Made by a program: the position numbers and the translations under genes. Source: Collimonas antrihumi (GTDB lineage Bacteria > Pseudomonadota > Gammaproteobacteria > Burkholderiales > Burkholderiaceae_D). Taken from it: 39,557 nt of DNA. The notes under the pieces are model-generated. The model was not told where the DNA came from, did not search any database, and saw nothing but the letters and a program-made list of their open reading frames with translations. This document shows, one piece after another, positions 1-9,631 of the stretch. Each line of letters begins with the position of its first letter. The stretch's first letter is position 1. The stretch covers positions 1 to 39,557 of the forward strand of contig NZ_JAGQED010000034.1 in the NCBI RefSeq assembly GCF_018304965.1, given 5' to 3'.

Positions 1-160
1 GAGAATCGAACCACGCGCCATCAAGCGAAGACCAAAATCTTACCCTCTACTGACCGAAACTCGGCCTGTAGCAAGAGCGACGGTGCAAAAATACGGTCAT
101 CCGAAAAAGGTTAAGTAAGTGCCATTCGGGTCAGAGTCGAATTGATTGGGTGATCTGTCG
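1..160. other. No gene seen, left edge of window
   Basis: No convincing ORF lies in this stretch, which is the downstream side of ldcA. A short hairpin (CTGTC at 155-159 with GACAG at 167-171) overlaps the ldcA stop codon but has no T-run, so I do not call it a terminator. The first 60 bases faintly resemble an antisense tRNA; see the rejected list. Confidence 0.4.
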
Positions 161-1590
<1,430 letters not shown>

Positions 1591-1593
1591 CTA

Positions 1594-2043
1594 TCAACGG
1601 TCTTCGGAAATCTCGGCCCAGCAATTGGGCGTTTCATGCAGCACCAGTTTTTGCAAATGCAAACCGGTGCCGTAGTGATCCTTGTAAGCCGCCTTGAGGA
1701 TATCGTAGGCGGTGCGCGCCAGATTCTCGACGGTCGGGATGCGATCGATGATGACGGTCTTGTGATCCGGCAGGGTCGCCAGGAAATCGCGCACTGCCGT
1801 GTCTTTTTCGTAGACCAGGAAAGCGTGATCCCATACATCCACCAGATGCTGTTTCGCCAGCGTCTTGATGTCGGAGAAATCCATGATCATGCCGTTGTCG
1901 GAACTGCCTTCGACTTCAATCACCGCGCCGACCAGGGTAATTTCCAGCGTATAACGATGGCCGTGCAGATTGCGGCACTGGCTCTTGTGATCGGGAATCC
2001 GGTGTCCGGCATCGAATTCGAGTTTGCGGGTGATGGTAAGCAT
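1594..2043 (-). CDS. queD: 6-carboxy-5,6,7,8-tetrahydropterin synthase
   Basis: QueD converts 7,8-dihydroneopterin triphosphate to 6-carboxytetrahydropterin, the second committed step to the 7-deazaguanine of queuosine. The 149-residue protein has the PTPS-fold zinc histidines at 14, 27 and 29 (FDAGHR and LHGHRY) and the catalytic cysteine at 23. The later WDHAFL and PTVENLA segments supply the second histidine and the conserved Glu region. It lies 27 bases downstream of queE on the same strand, which supports a deazaguanine operon. QueC and the later queuosine enzymes are not in the window. Confidence 0.95.
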   Translation of the reverse strand: MLTITRKLEFDAGHRIPDHKSQCRNLHGHRYTLEITLVGAVIEVEGSSDNGMIMDFSDIKTLAKQHLVDVWDHAFLVYEKDTAVRDFLATLPDHKTVIIDRIPTVENLARTAYDILKAAYKDHYGTGLHLQKLVLHETPNCWAEISEDR

Positions 2044-2070
2044 AGGTATTCGGTTCTTTATAAAATCTGT

Positions 2071-2706
2071 TCAGGGAATCTGCAGCAGCTTGTGGGTCTG
2101 CAAGCTAAGCTTCCATTTCGGATTGCGCTTGCAAGTCTCAATTGCCAGCGCCAGATTGTGCGCCAGTTGCGGGCCATCCATGGCCTGTACATAGAAATGT
2201 TCGAAATCAAGCGATTCGTATGCCGCCAGCGATTGGCCGATTTGCGGAATCACTACTTTCAACTCATTGCCCTTGCGCAGCTTCAACACTGAACCCATCT
2301 TCGGACTGACGCAAATCCAGTCTATGCCCGGCGGCGGCAGCAACGTGCCGTTGGTTTCGATAGCGATTTCAAAACCGGCCGCGTGCATGCTGTCGATCAG
2401 CGCGGCATCCAGTTGCAGCAGCGGCTCGCCACCGGTGAACACCACGAATTTGCTGGCAGTGTATGTCTCCGGCCAGAGCGCATTGATGGCGCCGGCGAGC
2501 GATTCGCTATCCTTGAACTTGCCGCCACCCTCGCCGTCGGTACCGACAAAATCGGTATCGCAGAACTGGCAGACTGCCGTGCTGCGGTCTTCTTCGCGGC
2601 CGGTCCACAAATTGCAGCCGCTGAAGCGGCAAAACACCGCAGGGCGGCCGGCATGCGTGCCTTCGCCTTGCAGTGTGTAGAAAATTTCTTTGATGCTATA
2701 GGTCAC
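2071..2706 (-). CDS. queE: 7-carboxy-7-deazaguanine synthase (radical SAM)
   Basis: QueE rearranges 6-carboxytetrahydropterin to 7-carboxy-7-deazaguanine using SAM and a [4Fe-4S] cluster. The cluster cysteines are at 31, 46 and 49 (CX14CX2C), the expanded spacing found in proteobacterial QueE rather than the common CX3CX2C. Other marks are FYTLQGEG near the N-terminus, FTGGEPLLQ (the radical-SAM GGEP motif) and ETNGT. The 211-residue length is normal. The start ATG at 2706 has a weak GAGAAG element upstream. It is the first gene of the minus-strand queE-queD-tadA-ldcA run, so a promoter probably lies in 2707-2900. Confidence 0.95.
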   Translation of the reverse strand: MTYSIKEIFYTLQGEGTHAGRPAVFCRFSGCNLWTGREEDRSTAVCQFCDTDFVGTDGEGGGKFKDSESLAGAINALWPETYTASKFVVFTGGEPLLQLDAALIDSMHAAGFEIAIETNGTLLPPPGIDWICVSPKMGSVLKLRKGNELKVVIPQIGQSLAAYESLDFEHFYVQAMDGPQLAHNLALAIETCKRNPKWKLSLQTHKLLQIP

Positions 2707-3067
2707 GGTGCTTCTCGCATAATTTCATCAGCCGGCAATGGAGCAATAACAGCGCAACAGTGGAGCAACAACGGAGCTACGACGGAGCTACATCGCGACA
2801 ATCCGTCGCATGGCCGGCCTGATACGGTCAATACTCGCAGTTTTCCGTCATTTTCTCTATCAAAAACGAAGGCTGTTACTGGTGTGGGAGATAGGTCGAC
2901 TTGCGGGAAAACCGCGTTTTTGCTTCATTTCTGCGTCATAGATATGAAATGACGGGCAAATAGCGACCTAACCCGTCATTTTAACGTAGAACGACCATTC
3001 CCGCGCAACACAGGCAAATCGGGACAAACCGAGACAAACCGGCCTGCCGAATGCAAAAAAATCAAGA
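2707..3067. other. Intergenic region between queE and porin gene
   Basis: This 361-base gap must hold the queE promoter (minus strand) and the 3' end of the porin transcript. Visible structure is a small direct repeat (ACGGAGCTAC occurs twice within 2771-2792, next to related GGAGCAA repeats) and the inverted repeat at 2948-2980. A plus-strand reading frame crosses the region but runs antisense through queE and has no recognisable product. Confidence 0.5.
2948..2980 (-). terminator. Inverted repeat, possible terminator of the porin transcript
   Basis: A perfect 9-bp stem (AATGACGGG at 2948-2956 with CCCGTCATT at 2972-2980) encloses a 15-base loop about 90 bases beyond the porin stop codon. 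On the minus strand it is followed only by TTTCAT-like sequence, so the T-tract is poor. It could equally be a protein-binding site. Confidence 0.4.
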
Positions 3068-4162
3068 TTAGAAATTGACGACCAATCCTGTACTCAATAT
3101 GCCGTAACGCTGATTAAACCGCTGTGCCGTCAGTGTGTTGTAGGCGAAAGGAATCTCGCCGGTGAATTGATGGCTCATGTACTCACCTCTAACAAAAATC
3201 GCGGCATTTTTAACGATTTTGTACATGATTTCCCCCATCAGGATCTGGTTGCTTTTAGTCGCAATCCCGCCCCGGCTTTGAATGATGTCATCGATGTGAT
3301 TGCGATTCAATGCCTGGTATTGATATCCGGCGCGTACCTGCCAATCGTCCATGCTCCACTTCCCCGTCAGCCCGGCTTGGAAATAAACTGCGTTGTACTG
3401 GGTTTCCTTTTGAACGTTGATGCCGTAGGCGCTATTCGGCGCTGAAAAACGATCGATCACGGTATTTGCATTGCACTGCTGCGACAAGGCTCCGACCACT
3501 GCAGTCGAACCGAAATCCACGTTGTAGTGGCAACCGTTTTCGGTGGCGGTGCCGCTAATCTTCCCTACACTGACCCGGCTGCCGCCGGCGCTGACAAACA
3601 TCGACAATTCGGTATGCGCCAGAATTAGCCAGGTATTGATCAGGTCAAGTTGATATTGAACATCCTTAGGGTCAGCGACCGTTACCGAATTCAAGGTGAC
3701 GCCAGCCACCGAGGTAGAAGACGTTTTTGTCAATGCATCCGCATAATTTCCCCACGCACCCAGGCGCAGCGCCATGCTTGGCAAATATCCCGAGCCCTCG
3801 ACCAATTTGTACTGCGCTGCCACCTGCCAGGTGTTGATCTTGGCGACATCGTTGCGATAGGAAATGCGCCTTTCCCACAGCGCCCCGTCCACCCACAACC
3901 GTGGGGTAATCGCTACGCCTGCACGCACGTGCGCGCCGTGATAATCACCTACATTAGTGCCAGCAAAATTCGTGTCTTTATCGCGCGCCTTGAAAACGTC
4001 AACCGTGCTGTTAAGCAGATCATAGCTGGCCTCAACCTGGCCCTCCCCTGGGGTATTGCTTTGGTTGGCAGAAAGAAACGCGTCCATCGGCGCCGCGCTC
4101 GCCGTCGAGGACGCAGCGGCGCAGCATGCCGAAAGACTGAGTGAGAAAAATAGCTTTTTCAT
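3068..4162 (-). CDS. Putative outer-membrane beta-barrel protein
   Basis: The predicted protein has a signal peptide (MKKLFFSLSLSACCAAASS, with cleavage expected after an Ala-X-Ala near ASA), followed by about 340 residues of alternating aromatic and polar strands. It ends ...LVVNF, and the terminal Phe is the classic BAM recognition signal of outer-membrane barrels. A GTG lies in frame at 4171, but the ATG at 4162 has an AGGTG ribosome site six bases upstream and starts the signal peptide properly. No specific porin family is recognised. Two cysteines fall in the second half (GCHYN and QQCNA), perhaps a loop disulfide. It lies downstream of the lipoprotein gene but is separated from it by a terminator, so it is probably transcribed independently. 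Confidence 0.75.
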   Translation of the reverse strand: MKKLFFSLSLSACCAAASSTASAAPMDAFLSANQSNTPGEGQVEASYDLLNSTVDVFKARDKDTNFAGTNVGDYHGAHVRAGVAITPRLWVDGALWERRISYRNDVAKINTWQVAAQYKLVEGSGYLPSMALRLGAWGNYADALTKTSSTSVAGVTLNSVTVADPKDVQYQLDLINTWLILAHTELSMFVSAGGSRVSVGKISGTATENGCHYNVDFGSTAVVGALSQQCNANTVIDRFSAPNSAYGINVQKETQYNAVYFQAGLTGKWSMDDWQVRAGYQYQALNRNHIDDIIQSRGGIATKSNQILMGEIMYKIVKNAAIFVRGEYMSHQFTGEIPFAYNTLTAQRFNQRYGILSTGLVVNF

Positions 4163-4214
4163 TGAAAACACCTAAATAAATCTGTGACGGGAAATCCCGA
4201 AACTTGCACTCACG

Positions 4215-4247
4215 AAAAAATGGAGCGGCCAAACTTCGCCGCTCCAT
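4215..4247 (-). terminator. Intrinsic terminator after the lipoprotein gene
   Basis: A perfect 10-bp GC-rich stem (ATGGAGCGGC at 4220-4229 with GCCGCTCCAT at 4238-4247) is followed on the minus strand by a run of six T. It ends transcription of the 4330-6117 gene about 85 bases past its stop and separates it from the porin gene. Confidence 0.85.
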
Positions 4248-4293
4248 CGTTCTTCAGAATACCTAAACCGGACGGTATCGCTTACTCATTTAT

Positions 4294-4335
4294 TTACTTA
4301 TTTACCTACTTATTTACCTACTTATTTACCTACTT
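4294..4335. repeat. 12-bp tandem repeat across a stop codon
   Basis: Units of the form CTACTTATTTAC recur about three and a half times in a row, with a degenerate unit at the left. On the minus strand each unit reads GTAAATAAGTAG and contains TAA and TAG triplets. The stop codon of the lipoprotein gene (4330-4332) lies in the last unit, so the array gives several reserve stops and sits between the gene and its terminator. Confidence 0.85.
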
Positions 4336-6117
4336 AACAGTCACAATCCCCTGGACACCCAAACCGCTCACCGGTGGCTGATTGGCAGCGGTAACCAGAA
4401 CAGACAACCCTGTCGCAGGGGTGGTGTCCTGTTTGCGCAAATCGAGATTGGACATGACAAATTTCACGTTGAAAGTGCCTTTGAGGTTTTGCAAATTGGT
4501 GAACACCGTACTCTGGTTGCCTGGCTGCGCCTGAATCCCCGCGAGCAAGCGATTGAACAAGATGCCCATATTGAAGTTGACAGCATTGGATGGGCCGACT
4601 GAAATCGAATTTGCAGCTACATTGTTCAGCGTCAGGTTAGCCGTCACGCCGCTAGCGGTCTTGCCGTAGATGTATACCTTGGCCCCTGCCGGTACGGACG
4701 CGGATACCTGATTGCTGGCATCGACTGCGATATTCACTGTATCGATCGACATCTGCAATACTCGCCCGCTGGCGCCAGTGTCCGTCAATTCCAGCGCCAT
4801 ACCCACCGTGGTCGCCTTGACACCGCTGGCGTTAACCGGGATCGGTGTGCCATGAACAACAAACGTGAATCCGACCGTATCAAGAGAAGCCTGTGTAGCG
4901 CCGGTCACGGTCAAACCGCTGGTGAACTGGCTAAGTGTGTAGGTTGTTCCGTTGAGAGCGATCTGGTCGTTTTGGATGGACAGATAATTGGACGGAGTAT
5001 TTAAGGTGCTCGTATCCAATGTCACCGGCGTGCCGGAATTGGTCGACTGCGTGGCAACGTCCGCTTTCAGCTTGGTTCCGGCGGCAGACTTCCCGGCCGC
5101 ATCGCCTGCGATGGAAGCAGCAATGAATTGCTGCAGACTTGTGCCCGCAGCAGTCAAATCAACTTTGCCGGCATTCGCCGTTGTCAACAGCGCCGCGATC
5201 TGATTAGCGGCATCCCCAATCGTGGTATCTGCGTGCAATGATTTAGTCAACGCATTGGAGTCGGTGGATTGCGCCAGGGTTTGCGCTCCGGAAGCAATCC
5301 CCGCTGCGGTCAACGCAGCTACGCTCTTCGGGCTGTACGTCCCGATGTTCTGCTTGGTTACGGTCAACGCCGTAGCGGCGCTGGCCGCCACGTTTGTCAG
5401 CGATTGCTGCACGATGCCGTTCACAAGGGAAACATTGACGTTGCCAGTGGCGTCGACCAGCGTTGCTGTCGTATTAGCGGAGAGCGTCTTCACTACCGCC
5501 TGGACCACTTCGCCATATATTGCCTGGATTGCCGACGTGCTGGTATTTTGCGCCAACGTTCCGATAGTATTGGCGATCTGTTGCATGACCTGTTGCACCG
5601 CCAAGGTTTTTTTCTGCAGATCGGCATTCACCAGCGCACCGGCAGCATTCTTCGCTGCAGGGTCGATCTTGGTTACGTCAGTGCCGGCCGGCAGGCCTAA
5701 TGCGGCGGCCAGCTGAGCAGCGGTCAAACCGGTGTTCACCAGCAAAGTGGTCAGCGGCGTGACAACGGTACTGCCGGCTGAAGCTTTGATCACGCCCTTA
5801 AACGGCAGCCCGGTATCGATATTGGTGCCGCCGCTCGCCACAACCGGACTCGAGCATGCCGGTGAAAACGCAAAATCGCCCTGTCCATTGGTAATGACTA
5901 CCACCTCTCCCGCATCGGCTACTCCATTGTTATTGGTGTCGCACAGCACTTGCGCGCTGCTCAGATAGCCGTCCACGACCTTACCTGAAGCTGTAGCTGC
6001 CGCGACTGGCGCAGGTGGAACGGCCGCGCCGTCACCGCCACCGCCGCCGCACGCCGTTAACGTCGATATCGCCAATGTAACAGCCGCCGAGAGTATTGCA
6101 TTTTTCTTATTGAACAT
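4330..6117 (-). CDS. Large secreted lipoprotein with a calcium-loop-like segment
   Basis: The 595-residue product begins with a lipoprotein signal peptide whose lipobox is LTAC, with the modified cysteine at 23, followed by five Gly and an Asp. Glycine at +2 predicts transfer to the outer membrane. Around residues 58-70 is CDTNNNGVADAGE, a dockerin/EF-hand-like Ca-binding loop common in modular surface proteins. The rest is very rich in Ala, Thr, Val and Asn with few charges, consistent with an elongated beta or helical surface protein. The start ATG at 6117 has an AGGGA ribosome site. No enzymatic domain is recognised. Its position beside the EPS locus makes a matrix or surface role possible, but that is only context. 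Confidence 0.75.
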   Translation of the reverse strand: MFNKKNAILSAAVTLAISTLTACGGGGGDGAAVPPAPVAAATASGKVVDGYLSSAQVLCDTNNNGVADAGEVVVITNGQGDFAFSPACSSPVVASGGTNIDTGLPFKGVIKASAGSTVVTPLTTLLVNTGLTAAQLAAALGLPAGTDVTKIDPAAKNAAGALVNADLQKKTLAVQQVMQQIANTIGTLAQNTSTSAIQAIYGEVVQAVVKTLSANTTATLVDATGNVNVSLVNGIVQQSLTNVAASAATALTVTKQNIGTYSPKSVAALTAAGIASGAQTLAQSTDSNALTKSLHADTTIGDAANQIAALLTTANAGKVDLTAAGTSLQQFIAASIAGDAAGKSAAGTKLKADVATQSTNSGTPVTLDTSTLNTPSNYLSIQNDQIALNGTTYTLSQFTSGLTVTGATQASLDTVGFTFVVHGTPIPVNASGVKATTVGMALELTDTGASGRVLQMSIDTVNIAVDASNQVSASVPAGAKVYIYGKTASGVTANLTLNNVAANSISVGPSNAVNFNMGILFNRLLAGIQAQPGNQSTVFTNLQNLKGTFNVKFVMSNLDLRKQDTTPATGLSVLVTAANQPPVSGLGVQGIVTVK

Positions 6118-6278
6118 TGTGGATCCCTGCCTTTATTTACGTAGTGCCAATGGAGAAAACATAATAAAACTAACGAAATATGACAAATTGCAACAAAATG
6201 TAATAAATATAGTTATTTATCTAAATTTAACATTTATTTTTTGAAATAAGTTTATCTGACGAAAACATTTTTTTGCTG

Positions 6279-6583
6279 CAACAATGATCGAATGAAGCCA
6301 TCTCAAGGCATCAAAACAAATCTTCAAATACGCTCTGCACCGACGGCATCACCGGTCCTTTTGTTTTGATAGGATCAGGATCGCTGACCAGGTATCCATG
6401 ATGATTTGCCTCTGGGTATTTTTTATTCTTCTGTGGCATTGTTGCCTGCCGGGATTATTGTTTCCAGCCGCGAAATTATCATCGGGCTTTTTGCGCCGAC
6501 TTGACCATGCGTTTCAGTTTTCAGGATATTTTTTTGTAAAGTTTCCAGCGGGCATTTTTGTGCCACGTTTGCAGGTCATCTGC
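6279..6583 (+). repeat. Left copy of a ~300-bp inverted noncoding element
   Basis: Read on the plus strand, this segment aligns by eye along its whole length with the reverse complement of 11123-11450, at roughly 80 percent identity with small indels. The best-preserved blocks are CTGCACCGAC near 6336, CATCACCGGTCCTTTTG near 6347 and GCATTGTTGCCTG near 6436. Differences fall on all codon positions and a one-base indel breaks any shared frame, so it looks noncoding. Its end lies about 240 bases before the wcaJ copy 1 start. Confidence 0.8.
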
Positions 6584-6664
6584 CGGCAATGCCGCTTGCC
6601 AGTCCGACAGCCGATGACATTAGACGGTGTTGCTTAATTACCACTCATCAACACATAAACGTAT

Positions 6665-6684
6665 GTGTAACAGCGTGTAACAGC
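6665..6684. repeat. 10-bp direct repeat upstream of wcaJ copy 1
   Basis: GTGTAACAGC occurs twice head to tail, one helical turn apart, about 140 bases before the wcaJ copy 1 start. A related TATAACAGCG lies just after wcaJ copy 2 near 13242. The spacing suits a regulator half-site pair, but no family is identified. Confidence 0.5.
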
Positions 6685-6824
6685 GCAAAAATGGTAAAAA
6701 GAGTAGAATTATGGCAATGAAGATGGTTTTAAGGCAACATATCGACATCAGTAGTCAATAAAAAGCCCCGTACCAACTACTGCGAATAGTAACAACGGCC
6801 GTTAATTGCAAAAAAATCAATTCC

Positions 6825-8240
6825 ATGTTTCAAGTACAAGCTCCAAACTTCAAAAATCCTTTCGAATTTGAATTGTTGAGGCGCCTGACAGATATCATCT
6901 TGTTAGGAATAGCCGGCCATCTTGCCAGCAATTTTCGCTTCGGCGCCCCGCTCGATCTGACGCTCCCGATTCACGCAGTGCTGCTGTATTTTTGCTGCGC
7001 ACTCGCTTTTTTTGCATTTCCGCACTTCGGCCTGTATGCCTCCTGGCGCGGGCGGTTCATGCCGTTCATGTTCGGCCGTCTTATCCTGTCGTGCGCAATG
7101 GTGCTGACGATCGGCCTGACTTTCGGCTTCCTGATTCACGGCGTAGGCGAGGTATCGCGGCTATGGCTTTTTTATTGGTATTTGACGAGCGTCTCTTTGC
7201 TGGTCCTGTATCGCATCGTCGTCTATGGCGCACTGCGCTTTTTACGCAAAAAGGGCATCAATACCAAACGCGTCGTGATTGTCGGTTACGGTAAAACCGG
7301 ACAGGAAATGCACAAGCGCGCGGTGCAGCAAGATTGGTATGGCTACGAGGTAGCCGCGGTGTATGCCGATGAGAAAGATGCCGCCGCCTTGAACACCTCC
7401 GCTGTAATCCACATTGATACCTTGGAAGGCATCCATGATTATGTGGTGGCAAACCATGTCAATGAAATCTGGATCACCCTGCCGATGAGTGCTTCAGCGC
7501 AGCTGCATGAACTGCAGTATTTGTTGCGTAACACGCTGGTCGACATTCGCTGGATTCCCGATATGTTGGGGCTGCAAATGCTCAGCAAACGCATGGTCGA
7601 TTTCCTCGGGTTGCCTACGGTGGATTTGAATCGCCCGGTTTCCCACGGCATGCGCGGCGGCGTCAAGCACTTGCTCGACAAACTGTTTGCGATAGTCGCG
7701 CTCACCGGCTTGGCTCCCTTGTTTGCGGTGATTGCCGTGTGCATTAAAGCCTCCTCTCCCGGCCCGGTATTCTTCAGGCAGGCCAGGCTCGGCTTGAATG
7801 GCAAGAAGTTCATGGTCTATAAATTCCGCTCCATGAAGGTCCATCAAGAACGCGACACCGTGACACAAGCCACACAGGGCGATCCACGCGTCACCCGGAT
7901 CGGGCAATTTCTCCGGAGCACCAGCTTCGATGAGCTGCCGCAATTCATCAACGTGCTCCTCGGCGACATGTCGGTTGTCGGTCCAAGGCCGCATGCGCTG
8001 AAACACAACGAAATCTATGAAGAACTGCTGGAGCTGTACATGGCGCGGCACCGCGTCAAACCGGGCATCACCGGCTGGGCGCAAATTCATGGCCTGCGCG
8101 GAGAAACGGACACTGTCGACAAGATGGAAAAGCGGGTCGAGTTCGATCTGCATTACATCCAGCACTGGTCGCTCCTGATGGATTTCCGGATCCTGGTCTG
8201 GACCACATTCAGAGGGTGGACGAGCACTAATGCTTACTAA
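6825..8240 (+). CDS. Undecaprenyl-phosphate sugar phosphotransferase, copy 1 (WcaJ/EpsB-like)
   Basis: This is the initiating enzyme of EPS synthesis. It transfers hexose-1-phosphate, usually glucose or galactose, from a UDP-sugar to undecaprenyl phosphate at the inner membrane. The architecture is the polyprenyl glycosylphosphotransferase type: four N-terminal membrane segments (about 20-135), a Rossmann-like cytoplasmic domain (about 145-270, [12 protein letters not shown]), a membrane hairpin (about 285-310), then the catalytic domain with [25 protein letters not shown] and PGITGWAQ. The 471-residue length is normal. No ribosome site is seen; the leader is A-rich, like that of copy 2. The coding sequence is about 98 percent identical to 11808-13223 beyond the first 27 codons, and the identity ends exactly at the stop codon. 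Sugar specificity cannot be read from sequence. Confidence 0.9.
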   Translation: MFQVQAPNFKNPFEFELLRRLTDIILLGIAGHLASNFRFGAPLDLTLPIHAVLLYFCCALAFFAFPHFGLYASWRGRFMPFMFGRLILSCAMVLTIGLTFGFLIHGVGEVSRLWLFYWYLTSVSLLVLYRIVVYGALRFLRKKGINTKRVVIVGYGKTGQEMHKRAVQQDWYGYEVAAVYADEKDAAALNTSAVIHIDTLEGIHDYVVANHVNEIWITLPMSASAQLHELQYLLRNTLVDIRWIPDMLGLQMLSKRMVDFLGLPTVDLNRPVSHGMRGGVKHLLDKLFAIVALTGLAPLFAVIAVCIKASSPGPVFFRQARLGLNGKKFMVYKFRSMKVHQERDTVTQATQGDPRVTRIGQFLRSTSFDELPQFINVLLGDMSVVGPRPHALKHNEIYEELLELYMARHRVKPGITGWAQIHGLRGETDTVDKMEKRVEFDLHYIQHWSLLMDFRILVWTTFRGWTSTNAY

Positions 8241-8289
8241 TAACAAAAGCCATTCCGGCGCAGCCGCCCTCGTTTTGTGATCTACTCCA

Positions 8290-9564
8290 ATGTCAGTCGT
8301 TGAGCCTGCGAAGCCAGAGCACACAAGCGTGCAATCAAAGCGTGTCATCTGGGGCGCCGTCATTGGCAATGGCCTGACGACCTACGACTTTACGGTGTAC
8401 AGTTTTTCTGCAGTCATCATCGGCAAACTTTTCTTCCCGTCAGACAGCACATTTTCCTCGCTGCTGCTGTCGCTTCTCACATTTGGCGCAGGGTTCGCCA
8501 TGCGCCCTGTCGGCGCCCTGATCATTGGCAACCTGGCCGACAGCAAGGGCCGCAAAGCGGGACTTACCGTATCCATTGCCTTAATGACGCTGAGCACCGG
8601 CATCATCGCGTTCGTACCGCCCTATTCCTCCATGGGTGCGCTATCCACACTGCTCATCATATTGGCAAGGCTGACGCAAGGCTTCGCGGCCGGCGGCGAA
8701 ATCGGCGTCTCCTCTACTGTGCTGATGGAGTTGGCCCCCAGAGATCGCCGCTGCTATCTGGTCAGCTGGCACGCGGCCAGCCAGGCTGCCGCTGCGCTGC
8801 TCGGTGCGCTGATCGGGGCCGGCACGACGATGCTGACGCCCGCAGCTCTACACCAATGGGGATGGCGCATCCCATTCATGGTCGGCATGCTGATCGGGCC
8901 GGTGGGATGGTATATCCGCCGCCACATGGCGGAGGCGCCGATGAAGGGCAGAGGCAGGTCGTCCCTGAAGACGATGTTGGCGCGGCATCGCGTTGCGCTT
9001 TGCTTCGGCATACTGTCGATGTCGGCGCCCACTGCCTGCATTTACCTCATGGTGTACTACATGCCGACCTATCTGGTCAGGTCATTGCATATGCCGCACA
9101 CCATCAGCCTGCTTTCGGCCTGCCTTTCCAGTGCCCTGCTCTTTGCCGGGACGCCCCTGCTGGCCAAAGTCGCCGACCGGCAACGTCTGCGCAAGCCGAC
9201 GCAATACGTGACGCTGATCAGCAGCATCGTGCTGGTATATCCGGTTTTCCTGCTATTGACTTATGGGGTCGGGGAAATGCTCTCACTGCTGATCATCGGG
9301 GCATATACGGCGCTGGCGTTGTGCAACAACGCCGCTACCAGAGTGATGCTGATGGAAGCCTTTCCGCTTCATCATCGGGCGACTGGCATGGCGACAATCT
9401 ACAGCATAGGCACCGTGATTTTCGGTAGCTTTTGCCCCTTTATCGTGACCTGGCTGATCGGCGTGACCGGTAACCCCATGGCCCCCGCGTGGTATCTGCT
9501 GGCAGCCTTATGCGTCAGCCTGTTCGCCCTGCTCTTGTTTCCGGATGCGGTTGAAGATTACTGA
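8290..9564 (+). CDS. MFS transporter, metabolite:H+ symporter (MHS) type
   Basis: This inner-membrane carrier of 424 residues has about 12 hydrophobic segments. The loop between segments 2 and 3 carries the MFS signature GNLADSKGRK, and the AARLTQGFAAGGEIG-like block after segment 4 (visible as ARLTQGFAAGGEIGV) is typical of the MHS subfamily of dicarboxylate, citrate, shikimate and proline/betaine carriers. The substrate cannot be assigned. The gene lies 49 bases after wcaJ copy 1 and converges on the AraC gene, with the REP-like element between them. It is not an obvious EPS function and may have arrived with the AraC gene between the two wcaJ copies. Confidence 0.85.
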   Translation: MSVVEPAKPEHTSVQSKRVIWGAVIGNGLTTYDFTVYSFSAVIIGKLFFPSDSTFSSLLLSLLTFGAGFAMRPVGALIIGNLADSKGRKAGLTVSIALMTLSTGIIAFVPPYSSMGALSTLLIILARLTQGFAAGGEIGVSSTVLMELAPRDRRCYLVSWHAASQAAAALLGALIGAGTTMLTPAALHQWGWRIPFMVGMLIGPVGWYIRRHMAEAPMKGRGRSSLKTMLARHRVALCFGILSMSAPTACIYLMVYYMPTYLVRSLHMPHTISLLSACLSSALLFAGTPLLAKVADRQRLRKPTQYVTLISSIVLVYPVFLLLTYGVGEMLSLLIIGAYTALALCNNAATRVMLMEAFPLHHRATGMATIYSIGTVIFGSFCPFIVTWLIGVTGNPMAPAWYLLAALCVSLFALLLFPDAVEDY

Positions 9565-9631
9565 CCGCCAAGGATTGCAACACTACGCCGCGTTGTAATG
9601 CCGTTCAGTTGAGACGCCAGAGATATCTCCC

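Larger units (their letters stand above)
6118..6824. other. Divergent intergenic region, lipoprotein / wcaJ copy 1
   Basis: The first 160 bases next to the lipoprotein gene are very AT-rich and probably hold its promoter. Bases 6279-6583 are the left copy of a duplicated noncoding element (described separately). A 10-bp tandem repeat lies at 6665-6684. The last 40 bases form an A-rich leader before wcaJ copy 1. A 79-codon frame at 6398-6637 is not conserved in frame in the other copy of the element, so I do not call it a gene. Confidence 0.6.

Noticed and set aside
1-64. Antisense tRNA-like sequence (AATCGAACC, CTCTACTGACC)
   Set aside because: The T-arm and anticodon-arm stems do not form properly (four-pair stem with a six-base loop), so it is at best a decayed fragment and may be chance.
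2707-2900. preQ1 riboswitch upstream of queE
   Set aside because: I looked for a preQ1-type pseudoknot with an A-rich tail and could not identify one with confidence.
2383-2952. 189-codon plus-strand frame
   Set aside because: It runs antisense through queE for most of its length and gives an Ala-rich, unrecognisable product.
6434-6450. Possible sigma-54 site TGGCATTGTTGCC upstream of wcaJ copy 1
   Set aside because: The spacing between the GG and GC elements is too short (seven bases instead of ten).
6398-6637. 79-codon frame in the left inverted element, with a hydrophobic N-terminus, and its 84-codon counterpart at 11056-11310
   Set aside because: Aligned copies differ by a one-base indel and by substitutions at all codon positions, so there is no sign of protein selection.
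7494-8369. 291-codon minus-strand frame across wcaJ copy 1 (and 12477-13148 in copy 2)
   Set aside because: Antisense shadow of the transferase; its repetition merely reflects the duplicated gene.
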